Program-made: the position numbers and the translations under genes | Source of the DNA: Diorhabda sublineata | Lineage: Eukaryota > Arthropoda > Insecta > Coleoptera > Chrysomelidae | Assembly: GCF_026230105.1 (NCBI RefSeq) | Contig: NC_079476.1 | Span: 28,014,559 to 28,078,558, forward strand | DNA length: 64,000 bases | Reading direction: 5' to 3' | Shown here: piece after piece, positions 10,490 through 21,640 of the stretch | Layout: each line of letters opens with the position of its first letter | How positions within the stretch are numbered: the first letter of the stretch is position 1 | The notes under the pieces: model-generated | The model's database searches: none | What the model saw: only the letters and a program-made list of their open reading frames with translations | Told to the model about the DNA's origin: nothing

Positions 10490-12420
10490 TTAGAATTTAC
10501 GAAATAGATAAATTTTACTTGAATTAATTAGATCTTTTTTATCATTTATAGCTTTTTCGTTCTTATGAATGTGAACCATTTCCAAAAATTCTCTTTTATG
10601 TGTATTTGATCCCATTCCAAGAACTTCTGAATCTTTATAAAGGCATTTATATTGTTTTGATATTTCATCGTTTGTTAATGCAGTTCTATTTTTGTTTATC
10701 ATATTGTTGACCTCTTAGTCTATTTTCTAAATAATGAGATGTCTGTCCTATGTAGACAAAGTCACAATTAGTACAAGGCACTTGATATATTATATTACTT
10801 CTTTTGTTTTTTGTTGTTTTAGATTTTAATTTAGTGAAATATTTGGATAACGTATTATTGAAATAATTCGATAATTGTTGGGAAAGTCCTTGAACATATA
10901 GTAAGGAAAAATGTTTTACGTTTTGATGTTTTGTTTTGGTTTTTGTTTTTAAATTGATTGTAATATCTGTTTATCCTTTTCTTGAATATGTTATTTATCA
11001 TTTTTTCCGGGTATTTATTTTCTTTCAATGAAGTTTTTTCTTTTTGAATAGCTAAGCATCCAAATTCTAGAACTGATAGTTGGATAGATCTATCAGCCAA
11101 ACTTATTATCACTGATCTTTTGTGACATAGGATGACACGAATTGAAGTTTAAATATCTTGAGGACCAAGTTGATTTCGTATACCATATTCTGTTCTTATG
11201 TTATTGTTAATTTTATATAATGTGACATCAAGGAAATTGATTTTATTATTTTGTTTGATTTCGATTGTGAATTGAAGTTTTTTATGATAAGAATTGAATT
11301 TTTTATGTATGTTTTTAATTTGATGTGTGAGTTCTATAGCTTTTATAAATTCATTTTGAGGTATTTCTGTATATTCTTTCATTTTGTCCCATTTTTTCTT
11401 AAATATATTTTTCACAATGTTAATAGGAATATTTGTATAAAAAGTAACCACATCTAACGAAACAAATGCATATTCGTTAGGAATTTTTATATTTTTAATT
11501 TTTTCTTTGAAATCCTATAGTAGTTGTTTTGATATATATTTTTGTTTTCAAAATATCTTTCAAATAATTAGATAATGGGGTGAGAGGAGTTTGAATACTT
11601 GAAACAATCGGTCGAAGGGGAATGTCAGGATTGTGGAGTTTTGGTAAACCTGGTAAAGGTAAGTTGTCTTATCGTTTAATAATTTCATCATTTTATTATT
11701 ATAATCTTCTGATTTCATGATAACAGTTTTATTAGATTCATCTGCTTTCAAAATTTTGAGATGTCTATTTTTATTTACGAATTCTTTGGTTTCAGTTATA
11801 TTTTGAGGTTTTATATTGCTCTGTTGATTTTGTTTTTCAATTTTTTTTTGACTTTAGTGATAATCTTACAAGTATCAGATCTTATTTTATTTTCAATTTC
11901 GTTATTTAGATGATTGGTGTTGCATTCAATATTACATAAGATATTTGTTACAGGTAATTCTTTGTCACTAGAAATATTTTGTGCCAAATTGGGACCTAAA
12001 GATAAAACTTCTTTCACTTTATCTGATATGACAGAATCAGTTAAATTTTCGATCTATTTTGATCTTAATTCATTTGTACTTTCAGCAATAGCTTGTTGTT
12101 TCAATATTAGGTTATCAATTTTCTTAATAATTTTTTCTTTGAATTTCGAAAATATTCTCCACAAAATTGCAAAACTGAAAATCCGAGAAATTTTTCTACT
12201 CAGATGCAAAAAAGATAAGTTGAAGCCTACATTTCTAAATTTAAAATTATCAGATATAAAATTTACAAATAGTCGCCTGCAGAATGAATATCAAAATCAC
12301 GTTTATCTAGTTTTATTTTTCAAGTCATACATCTATACCGAATCAACTACTCTGATAAAAAAATTAGAGAATGATTTTAAAAACATAATATAAAAATTTG
12401 AGGAAAAATGTCGAGAAAGA
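10490..12420 (-). pseudogene. PLE reverse transcriptase / GIY-YIG endonuclease pseudogene
   Basis: Visible blocks, 5' to 3' on the minus strand: N-terminal helices (IDNLILKQQAIAESTNELRS, about 12125-12065; KEVLSLGPNLAQ); LKADESNKTVIMKSEDYNNK (about 11757); PKLHNPDIPLRPIVSSIQTP (about 11640); FVSLDVV..YTNIPINIVKN (about 11465); then EFIKAIELTHQIK joins directly to HKKFNSYHKKLQFTIEI, so the segment with the catalytic YVDD is gone. Downstream are a basic linker and YQVPCTNCDFVYIGQTSHYL (about 10797-10738), a well-preserved GIY-YIG-type core (VYIGQT), ending near 10490 with EFLEMVHIHKNEKAINDKKD. Several frameshifts separate the blocks. The GIY-YIG nuclease would nick target DNA in an intact element. 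Confidence 0.75.
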
Positions 12421-12499
12421 ACTGAATCACTTTTTCATAAATTCAAAGAAAAAATATTCTGTTTTCGTAGTATTTAAACACGCAAAACTACAACCTTTT

Positions 12500-14250
12500 T
12501 CCTTAAAAAATCTGTATTACATATTTTATAATAATTAGTTTTCTAGTCTATATAAAAATAGAGTTAATTTGAATGGATTTCTTGATGTATGTATTAAGGT
12601 ATGTGAAATAGTCTCAGGCAGGTAAGTTTCATTATGTCAGTCACTTGCAGTTATTTAGTCATTTCCAACTTAATATATTTCAAATTGTTTGAGGATATGG
12701 TTTGTATTTGTTATTTCACAAATATCAATTGAACATATATATATAGTAGTTTGTTAAAAATTTGTCAATTTCAAGATTGTGAGATAGATTTCCCCATCAG
12801 CAATCAAGTATACTTCATTATAAACAGGTTGATAAAAATTGAAACTATTGGGTTCGGCTAAGGGGTGTTAGCAATAATGTTCTGTTTTATCCATAGATAC
12901 ATATTACATGATGGATAGATTTTGATTGATTTGTTGTTCATATTGCATATTAATTAGACATAATTGTAAAACAACATCAATTTAATACCTATAGGAAACT
13001 GAAGCAGCACGTTCGTACATAATAATTAAATGTATACAAAGTTCGTCCATCTATGTAATTTTATATTTATTTAATCAGGTCACCATAACCGAGATTAATT
13101 AATGATTTGTGGTGGAGGTTTATGATAGAATATGTTAAAATGTTCTATTGTAGTTATTTTAGAAGCATAAAATGGTCATGGGAATTAATCGAATTTATGA
13201 TAATATTTGGTTCATTTACATTTTTTCTTCAGGTACCCATTTCATTATTTTACCAAACATACCGTTCACACACAGTTATTTGTTTTACTTGTGTTACAAA
13301 GCGAATTTTTCATTTGAGTGTGTATGAATACGAGCAAGAAAAAAAGCTTTTCACACTAGTACTACCAAAATTTAATTATACAACATTTAACTAAAGAATC
13401 AATTCATTACATTATATTATTGCTGTAATAAACACAGCAGGACTCTAATTGAGTTTCCATATAAGTAATACCTAATACCAAATCAAAATTATTATTGATG
13501 TTGCTGATGATAATTTTGGAGCAACTTCATTATTAGAGTTAGTGATGTTATTTATTATATCAGAAGTCTGGTTTTTAGTAATTTTTGTATCAGAAGTCAG
13601 ATTCTTAAAACTCTTGGATCAAGAAATAAAAAAGTTATTTTGTTCTCATCATTTTGCTTAGTTCTTTCTAAGTAAATACATGATCTCGCAGTACAATTTT
13701 ATTTGAATTTTGAGATACTTAAATATATCCAGTCCTTCAAAATTTTTCATTTCTAATATTCAATTTTGATCAAAAAGTTCAGTTACAATGATTAATTGAG
13801 ATAAATACCATAATTTTCACGTAAAAATGAAATATCATTTACACACATACATATTTTTGAAGCTTGGTATTAATCCTTTTACATTTGAGAGCCAATATAT
13901 ATATATCATATGCTTCGGATCAATTCCAATTAGCTTTTTTTCAGATAAATTTCATTATCTTTGTTTTGGCGACGGAATATTTCATACTGGACAGGAATTT
14001 CAAATGATCGAGCGTTTTCATATCTGACTATCAGTTTTATTATTCTCACGTCGTTATTAAACTCATATTCAGCTTCTGATGAATAACACTCCGTGTTTTT
14101 CACCAAAAGTTCCATTAATTACGTATAAACTTGAAAGTGAAGTAAGTTAATTTGGCTATCGTCTAGATAAATACTCAGTTCATAGTTAAATCGCCGAGTG
14201 AACGTAAATATCAGTTTAGATAAATAGAAATTTGTATAATAATCATCAAT
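12500..14250. other. Unassigned AT-rich DNA
   Basis: Includes a 95-codon plus frame at 13107-13394 and a 66-codon frame at 13827-14027. Neither shows a motif, and both have composition typical of spurious AT-rich frames. Confidence 0.5.
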
Positions 14251-14257
14251 AAATTTA

Positions 14258-15349
14258 GTAAGATATTTATATTCTGTCTTTTGCATGTATTACTGCAACT
14301 AATAAAGTTTTTTTAGTACACTTCAACATGCGCACCATTGGCGGCCATAAGCACTTTCAGTCTGTACGTTGTCTGTACGTCTCCTGTGATTGTACTTAAA
14401 ACTTGTGCAATGCAGCGTTTCAAGTCATCAATGTCATTTACCGGTGTACGGTAAACAATGTCCTTTAATTAACCCCACAAGAAGTCGAGGGGTGTTATGT
14501 TCGGAGACCTTGACGGCCATGGAATTGGGCCATCCCGTCCAATCCATTGGATGGGAAAAGTTTCGTTGAGGTGTTCCTGAACTGCTGTCAACCAGTGTGG
14601 TGTAGCACCATCCTATTGGAAGTAATCAATCGGCTGTAATTCTTCCAACTGAGGAAGAGCAAAGTTTTGAAGCATATCCAGGTACACGCAGCCAGTAACT
14701 GTGGTTTCAATGAAGAAGAAAGGACCAATGATTTGTTGTGCATAAGCCCACACCACACATTAACCTATTGGCTGTCTTGTTGGAGCTCGACTACTGCATG
14801 TCGGGTTTCAGAATTCAGAACCAAATTGTAACAATTTGGCAAATTCCACACGTTTTGGTCGATCTATTGGTTGTGCCTGTAGCAACTATACCTTATAGGT
14901 ATACAGACGCAACTGTTGTTTGTGGTTGTAGTCATTTGGAGTTGACGAATTGAACTTTTCGGATTGTGCTGGAATATTTGCCGTATTCGCTCCACATTTT
15001 CTGGAGTTATGCTGGGTCGTCCGGCTCCACTTTTATGCAATATTGATCCGGTGCTCATGAAGCTTGTGTGCTATGCACGGATGTAGGGTCTGGATGGTGA
15101 GTCTCTTTGGAATTTTGTACTGAAGTTCCGTTGAACCTGTTCATCTGATTTAGTCTTTTTGAACCATGACACGCATTGAGCTTTCTGTTTTGGTGTCCAC
15201 ATCTTCACTTATAACTGTTCAGCGTATTGAAAAAAACTTTAGTTGCAAACTAGTTGCAGTTATAATCGTAAAAGATAGAATATAAATATCTTGTTTATGT
15301 TCGAAGTTATGAATTTTTGAAGTTGTAAAGATAATTTTGGGGGGACACC

Positions 15350-15354
<5 letters not shown>
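14258..15354 (-). mobile_element. DUF4817-type mariner-like transposon
   Basis: Long imperfect inverted repeats flank a transposase frame. The left side (about 14258-14314, AAGATATTTATATTCTGTCT onwards) is inverted on the right (about 15230-15295, reverse complement AAGATATTTATATTCTATCT). The right end finishes with ACACCCTGTATA at about 15345, where the (TA)n array begins. The left outermost end is not recognisable. The element lies on the minus strand. Confidence 0.65.
14313..15202 (-). pseudogene. DUF4817/IS630-like transposase pseudogene
   Basis: Starts MWTPKQKAQCVSWFKKTKSD at 15202, the N-terminal helix-turn-helix of this family, then GSILHKSGAGRPSITPENVE (about 15050). The first catalytic Asp block (FTDE) is missing; text resumes at GPFFFIETTVTGCVYLDMLQ (about 14725). 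The second block reads DGATPHWLTAV (about 14605) and WIGRDGPIPWPSRSPN follows (about 14530) with Asn where the family has the SPD acid, then TPLDFLWG and C-terminal ANGAHVEVY before TAA at 14313. In-frame stops sit before DGATP and after LWG. Its span is near normal but it is inactive. Confidence 0.7.

Positions 15355-15406
<52 letters not shown>
15353..15406. repeat. (TA)27 microsatellite
   Basis: Uninterrupted TA repeat starting exactly at the terminal ...CCCTGTATA of the DUF4817 element to its left. Confidence 0.95.
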
Positions 15407-15409
<3 letters not shown>

Positions 15410-15795
15410 TTATTTTCTTCCTCTTTCTTGGGTTCGTAGGTTGTTTGGATAAATTAATGAAATTTCGATAAAATATCACATTTTTATGCATAACTGAACG
15501 TTTCGCTCCTACCTTGGGAGCATTTTCTAAAGAATAATCAATATTTGATGATTAAAATATTTTTAGAATAGATAAAACATATTAGTAGATATCTTAAAAA
15601 CATTATTAAAAAACATAGTATTGGAATCAGTGTATTCACCTCGAAACTTCAATAAGACGATATTATACCAGGTAGATTGAAATAAACTAATTAATCAAAT
15701 TATGGTAAATTTGGCAGAGGTTTTTTATATCTTGTCTATCATTTACAGAACATTTATCTTGTTTTATGTGTATAATTTCTTTGATTAATAATATA
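15410..15795 (-). mobile_element. PLE 3' end, second subfamily
   Basis: Minus strand 15785-15690 encodes KEIIHIKQDKCSVNDRQDIK and NLCQIYHNLIN, equivalent to the C-terminus after the GIY-YIG domain of the PLE at 10200-12500. The following 270 bp is the untranslated tail containing a hammerhead-like hairpin (15498-15537). The element is truncated at its 5' side by the (TA)n array at 15801. Confidence 0.55.
15498..15537 (-). ncRNA. hammerhead-like motif (second PLE subfamily)
   Basis: The minus strand reads CTTTAGA-AAAT, GCTCC-CAAGGTA-GGAGC (5-bp stem II), GAAACGTT. The stem sequence differs from the GACT/AGTC type yet still pairs. CTTTAGA stands where CUGANGA is expected, two mismatches. Confidence 0.4.
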
Positions 15796-15796
15796 T

Positions 15797-15800
<4 letters not shown>

Positions 15801-15859
<59 letters not shown>
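15801..15859. repeat. (AT)29 microsatellite
   Basis: Uninterrupted AT repeat, preceded by a degenerate AATAATATATAATA stretch. It abuts the truncated PLE tail. Confidence 0.95.
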
Positions 15860-15860
<1 letters not shown>

Positions 15861-15919
15861 CATTAGATAATGACATAGATCATTCAACAGTCCTTAGAAA
15901 GTTTAGTACAAGAGTTTAT

Positions 15920-17700
15920 GGGAAATGATTTTTGGAATTATTAATCTGTATGCTCACGCCTAAATAATTGAAACTCTAAACTGCAATTTTGAAATATTCT
16001 TCCTGTTTTTATGTTAATAAATTATCTTCATTTTAACGCTGAAACCACCTTCAGAGACCCAGCTATTCCCAAAAATCTATATCCTGCGTATATCTGCTTC
16101 ACTTTTGTATTTACTTCTCTCAATACATCATCTATTATCATTATGAATGGCGCCGGACCAAGTACTTCCCCGTGTTTTAATCATTCTCGGATTAGTCATT
16201 ATTTTTCCGCACCGGGTTCCTTGTATTTAACCATATACTTTCGAAATTATTTCTTAATTTCACTCTAACTCCTCTTTGTTGAAAAATATTCCATACTTGG
16301 TTTCTTAGAACGCTATCAAATGCTTTTCGATGTCTATGAAGTCGAGTTTTAATATTTGATTTGTATTCAGTTTTTTTCCTATTATCTGTGTCGATGTAAA
16401 GACATGATCTTTTGTACTTCTTTTTTTCCTAGATATGCTTTGAGATTACTCTAATTGTTTGTCTATGATTTTCCAATCTATCGGAATTTTTTCTTCCATC
16501 CATATTCTTTGTAATATTTTTGTTAGCATTTGTATACTCCTTTCTCCCATTGCTTTACTTCTTTTTAGGTTCCATATAGCTTGTTCAACTTCTTCTTTTT
16601 GTATCGGTTACCCGTATTCATGGTTTTCTAGTCCTAGATAAGTTTCATCTTGGATTTTCAGTTCTTTCTTCTCTTCTACTTTGAGTAATTGTTCGAAGTA
16701 TTTCTTCCGCCACTCTATAATTTCTTCGGCTTGTCTCAATACAACACCATTTTTATTTGTTTTATATTGTTCAATTTCCCATTTCTCAGTGTTTTTAGGA
16801 CTTTGGAAAAGTGTTTCTGATTTCTTCTACTGTCTTCTTTTATCTTTTTGTCAAAATCTTTCCAAGCTCTTTTGCTGCGATTAACATGTCTTTTAACTTT
16901 TTTGTATAAATTTTATAATTCTTGTATTTTTCTATTTTATTTCGTTGATATTCTCTCCATTTTTGTTTCTTTGGTCTGGTTGTTCTTGTATGTCTTTATA
17001 CATCTTGAGACTTTTTTTATTGTTCTGCAACTTACTTTCACTGCTGTCTCTAGTATTATATCCTTGAATTTATTACACATCTCTTCTATAATAAACACTT
17101 ACTATTTGATCTTGTCATATTTTTTTTTAATTTTCAGCTATTTTTTCCTTCCTTAACTTGCCATTTTCAATTTTAGATAATGGTCGCTATATATCTTTAT
17201 GTTGGTAGAATGTATTAGTCACTATTTGATGGTTTAATATACAAAAATATATTTGCCTCTCTCCATTGTTGTTTCTTCCATTTTTTCTATATATACCTAC
17301 ACTAAAGTCTCCCCAACATTATTAACCCGTGTCCAGCCTCTTCTATTGTCTCACTCAATTTGTCTTAAAATTCTTTTTTCTCTTTCGATCTTGCATCTTC
17401 ATTTTGATCACACTATATCTATTGCGTTCCATTAATTTCAGTTATACTTTCAGTATTTTTTTCTGTAATTTCAGTTCAGTTTTTATTATGTTGTTCAAGT
17501 TCTTCTCTTATTTTACTTCCAATTCCTTTTTTTATCAATTTTTAGTATTTACTCCTTTAAAAATCGATAAACGTTCATTTTCTAGCTCTATTCCGCCTTG
17601 ATCATTCCTATCTGTTTCTGTAATTCCCAATATATCCAACATGTCTTGTTCAAATTCTTGTGTTTTTTATTGTTCTTTTTTGCTATCACTCTGATGTTCT
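15920..17700 (-). mobile_element. non-LTR retrotransposon (APE endonuclease + RT), decayed
   Basis: Minus strand, 5' to 3'. Endonuclease: LDILGITETDRNDQGGIELE (about 17650-17580), and the SDH-type motif IYSDHYL near 17195. Linker/RT start: VVLRQAEEIIEWRKKYFEQL (about 16750) and GLENHEYG. RT: KAFDSVLRNQVWNIF (about 16325) and GEVLGPAPFIMIIDDVL (about 16180), then VKQIYAGYRFLG (about 16090). The text then jumps to FNYLGVSI (about 15975), so the YADD palm motif is lost. There are stops in all frames. The clade is not certain; the block wording resembles arthropod LINEs with APE endonucleases. Confidence 0.65.
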
Positions 17701-18009
17701 ATGTTGCTATTTTCTACATTATTTCATTCTATATGCTTCTGTTCATAATATATTTTCCATTATTAGTCCTTTTGTTATCCTTTCTGTACCTCTTATTTCT
17801 TTTATTGTACGTTTTCATATAATTCGTTCCATACTCCTTGCCATATCCGTTTTCATAGCTATTTTCAGGCTTTTTGGTTTTGACTTATCAGCTTTTGCTC
17901 AATTGTTCATTAGTGTGCTTGTTTCCGGAAATCTTTCTTGTACTTTTATTTCCCTATCTTCATGCCTTGGTGTAAGCCTCTGTTATTTCTTTCATACACC
18001 ACGTTATAT

Positions 18010-18720
18010 ATAATCAATTTATTGCTTGATATATTTCTAGTGATCTTCAATTGTGGGTACAGTAGTCCTTTTTCCGACTATGCCTTTTTCTATATTAAAC
18101 TTGATATCTAACGCAGTCATTACTTGTGTAAATTAAAGTACTTGTTCTAGTTTCGTGCCCATTATTTCTATACTTTTATTAAAAATTTCGAACATACTTT
18201 GTATTTTGTTCATGTTTTTCTCTATTTCCTCAATATCAAATCAAGGCTGGTCGGGTTATCACAATTAGTTTTTATTTATTTTTTCAGATAACCTGCTTTA
18301 ATGTCCGATGTTTACTCACTTAAAATTATTATTTTACATGAAAAACTGTAGTTTTTTCTTTACTGCACCAAAATCAATAATTAAAGAATACCTTTGTATA
18401 TTACACGTAGTTGTTTTATCACCACAAATACCAAATTTGAGATTATTGTAACAGAAAATAAAACACGTATTTATCACTTTGGTACAACGTTGCTTCATTT
18501 CAACGTTATGTAAAAAATATAAAGCAAACTTTTATCTGCTAAATGATACTGCCAATATAATTTCCAGTTGTTCCCGACCAATATGTTAATATATATAGAT
18601 AAAAACGATCTAAAAGTTGGATATGTTATTCGCACTATATAGAACGAAAACTCTAAACCCACTTCATCATTCGATCAGTTTCCTTAAAACGCGAGAGGAG
18701 ATTATCTAACCGATATCTGC
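18010..18720. other. Unassigned AT-rich DNA
   Basis: No frame or repeat was recognised. Part may be the 5' end of the minus-strand LINE. Confidence 0.4.
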
Positions 18721-18759
18721 TACCAGAAAAACCGTTTTATATTTTTTTTGTTTCAGCTT

Positions 18760-19010
18760 TTAATTTCCTCGGTAAAATTTCAAGGAGTGGGCAGATTGAG
18801 GCCTTGGGATCAACCAGGAAAAAGGGGTGATTCGTTGCGTAGATTGGGCAGATTGACACCACGGAATCGGATCACTTCTTACCAATGATCGACTACCCTA
18901 TCCGCAGCCTTCTCTGGATAATGGCTCCAAAGTGGGAGCCGAAACGTCGGGGTGTGAATAAACGGTGTATTAGAAAATTGGAGTAATTATAATTGGAACA
19001 GTTGTAATCA
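18760..19010 (+). repeat. PLE terminal-repeat-like segment (GATTCGTTGCGT family)
   Basis: Shares GATTCGTTGCGT, GGATCACTTCTTACCAATGA and CGAAACGTCG, in the same order, with 47880-48000. It ends in a hammerhead-like hairpin and an AT-rich tail. It looks like the terminal repeat of a PLE or a derived retrozyme. No coding sequence is attached. Confidence 0.5.
18914..18948 (+). ncRNA. hammerhead-like motif (third type)
   Basis: CTGGATAAT precedes GGCTCC-AAAGT-GGGAGCC, a 6-bp stem II, then GAAACGTC. CTGGATA is close to CUGAUGA. This is the strongest stem II of the set. Confidence 0.45.
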
Positions 19011-19039
19011 GCTTTTATGGTGATTGTGAAAACAACCCA

Positions 19040-19220
19040 CTAATCTTTAACAAAATATTTTAATAAAGACTTGAAGAAAAGTCGAAACGTCAAATTTTAT
19101 CTTTCTTTCAAAAATTATTTGAAAAAACTAATTTTAAAACAAAAGAAACATAAAATCAAGAACATTTAGGAGCATTTATACCTAAATTTCTTATATCTAA
19201 GACCTTTTGCTTTTAAGTTT
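19040..19220 (+). mobile_element. solo PLE tail, forward
   Basis: AATAAAGACTTGAAGAAAAG, then TCGAAACGTC and AATCAAGAACATTTAGGAGC match the tail of the PLE at 10200. No coding region is attached. Confidence 0.6.
19061..19091 (+). ncRNA. hammerhead-like motif (PLE tail copy 2)
   Basis: TAATAAA, GACT-TGAAGAAA-AGTC, GAAACGTC. Same fold as at 10330-10359, with a degenerate upstream box. Confidence 0.35.
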
Positions 19221-19224
19221 TTTC

Positions 19225-19430
19225 TGCTTTAAAATTATTTTTTTCTAATAATTTTTGAAAGACAGATAAAAATTGACGTTTCGACTTATTTCAGTCTCTA
19301 TCAAAATATGGTATTGACACTGACAATTTGCGTATTCATATTAATCAATAGATCACGATCACCTACATGAAATAAACATCATAATAAGAAGAAAATCAAA
19401 ATAAAAACTTGTTTTAATAAGTGGTTGGAA
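19225..19430 (-). mobile_element. solo PLE tail, reverse
   Basis: Reverse-complement match to the tails at 34140-34440 and 38480-38750, including TTGATTAATATGAATACGC-like text and the GAAACGTC hairpin. It faces the forward tail at 19040-19220, giving a tail-to-tail inverted pair. Confidence 0.6.
19275..19305 (-). ncRNA. hammerhead-like motif (PLE tail copy 3)
   Basis: Minus strand: TTTGATAGA, GACT-GAAATA-AGTC, GAAACGTC. The shorter loop still closes a 4-bp stem II. TTGATAGA is the nearest to CUGAUGA among the GACT-type copies. Confidence 0.4.
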
Positions 19431-19439
19431 AATGACCGT

Positions 19440-21640
19440 GTTCTTCAACCACTTTACCCACACGCCTATTTATATCTAAGCGTGAGGAGCGCTGCACGTA
19501 CTTGTTAACTGTACAGCACTTAGACTGTAGCAGTTGCTGATTTTTGGTAGCACAAAACGGTATTTTAGTATAAGGCTAAAAGACATACGCCACTATGAAT
19601 AATCTTTTATTTAGCAACTACTTTAGGTCGTAAAGCTACAGTAGTTGGTGCCTTATTGACTTCTGTCGATATAAATTGAGACACTTTCAGGATAAAAAGT
19701 TATAATAAATATGACTACACTACACAAAATGTTAAACACAAAACTTGTCCTGCGCCCAAATACAGTAAATAACACTTGAAACGTAAATTGAATAAAAGAA
19801 CTATGTTAATTCATTAATTTGACTTTTCATTTTAAAATACACTGAAAACTCACTCTCATTTTTTTTTTGAGATCAGGTAGTCGTAAATTTATTAATCATT
19901 TTTGAAAGATCATCGATTCTAAAATCGAATGATCATTCATTGGTTTGAGAATATAATTCTCGAACAATAAGAAAAATTAATTTTTCCTCAGTCCTTAGCA
20001 AACATTCAGTGGTGTAGAGCAACATACTCGGAAATCATTAAAAAAATAGTGTTTATGTAACAATTAGTTATGTCACATATTTAAATTGAGCTTCAGGTTA
20101 TATGAAATAGTTAACAAATAATTTCTGTTCCAGTCGGTTTGAACTGGAATACAGTTACCAGAGTTGTGTATAGATTTACTCTGTAAACAAATGTAGAGAA
20201 AAGCAACATAATCACATAATCAGATTAACGAAAATATCTCATGTAATATTAAATATGTTAGCAGCATGCGAACTAAAGATAATTTAATGTTAGCATGACA
20301 CTACCAATTTTTGTTTTTGTTTGTCTAATATTAGTTGAATTAGACTGTTACATGATATCTATACATACATACACCTTTGTGATTAATTTGAAACTTTGGG
20401 TAACAGCGACGATCTCTCGAGTATATTAATCAAAATAAATATCAAAGTCTATTCTGGAAATAAGTGGAATAAACATACCAGATATTTTAATTTGAATGGA
20501 TGTAAATTATTAGGTACGTTCCAGTTAATAGTAAAAGCATTTCAAGATTGATATATCCATTCAATAGTTTAATTATACATACTAAAATTGGGCAAAAGCC
20601 TAGGAGATAAAAGTCTTTGATAGAGCGAAACTAGAAGTTATAGAAACTAGAAGACAAGAATTCTTGCCTTGATAACAACTGTTCGTGTCTCATCTTGATA
20701 ATTTTGTGTACTTTCAAGATTTTGAAATTTTTTGTAAAACGATGATTTCAAGGTGATCTTTTTAGTGAGTTATGACAAGACAATCTGGCGGTTCCCCAAA
20801 ATTAGATGTTAATTCAACTTTGTTCAACTCTTGAAATACAGAAATATTACTACCCTCCTTTAGTAGAAATACTAAAAAACTTACTTTTGGATAAACTAAA
20901 AATATGTGATAACAAAATGGATAATAAAGTTGACAGAGACGATACCGAAAACCCAAAAGCAAATAATGTACTTAATCAAACTTCGAGGCATGGAATACTG
21001 AAACACTACATGAATAATTTGATATATTCTATGGTTCTTGTATGCAGAATGATATTTTCAATAATGAAATCAGGACTCGCCATTTCTTGATCCATGATGT
21101 TTCCCAAAATCAGTATATCTTAGACTTGATTTTTCTACAATAAAAAATAGTTTCACAAATACCGTATGTAGTAAACAAAATTAGAATATTATTCAATTAG
21201 TGAAATATATAAATAACCGAAAATTCTAGCCCTTTCAGACTATTTCATAATACAGACATATAGATCTCTATTTTTTTGTACATCTGTATATTTGTATTGA
21301 GAGCAAGTGAATGGATATATCTGGATATATGTTTGGATGGATCACGACAACGTTATTTGTTCTAATTAAATTGAAATCGACTGGGGGCCTGAAACTGAAC
21401 TATTACTTCAACAATCTTCAAACTGCTACCTCAAAACTAATAGAGTTTCAAAATTTATATTTTGTTTATATTCCTGAAAATGGCATTTGTTAAGATACAA
21501 TATTACAAAAGGTGAAATTTTTACAACTATTAAATTTTAGTTGTAATCTTATCATCAGCATAGAAATATTGTAATTTATTATAAAGGAACTTATTTTGTT
21601 AACTCAAATGAAATGTACACTAATATGGTTTTAACAGTAA
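19440..21640. other. Unassigned AT-rich DNA
   Basis: The 94-codon frame at 20806-21090 and smaller ones have no motif. No TIRs or RNA genes found. Confidence 0.5.

Larger units (their letters stand above)
10200..12500 (-). mobile_element. Penelope-like element (PLE), nearly full span but deleted in RT core
   Basis: Read on the minus strand, the N-terminal linker (KEVLSLGPNLAQNISSDKEL, about 12017 downwards), RT blocks, a GIY-YIG domain and a 3' tail occur in PLE order. The tail (10200-10480) recurs at 19040-19220, 19225-19430, 34140-34440 and 38480-38750, which defines the family. It carries a hammerhead-like hairpin. The RT palm with YVDD is deleted in this copy. Confidence 0.75.

Noticed and set aside
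13107..13394. 95-codon plus frame with aromatic and hydrophobic stretches
   Set aside because: It has no splice context, domain or codon bias and is typical of AT-rich noise.
15219..15491. Minus frame rich in Tyr-Ile repeats
   Set aside because: It is the translation of the (TA)n microsatellite and not a protein. The same applies to frames over 15801-15859 and 32905-32987.
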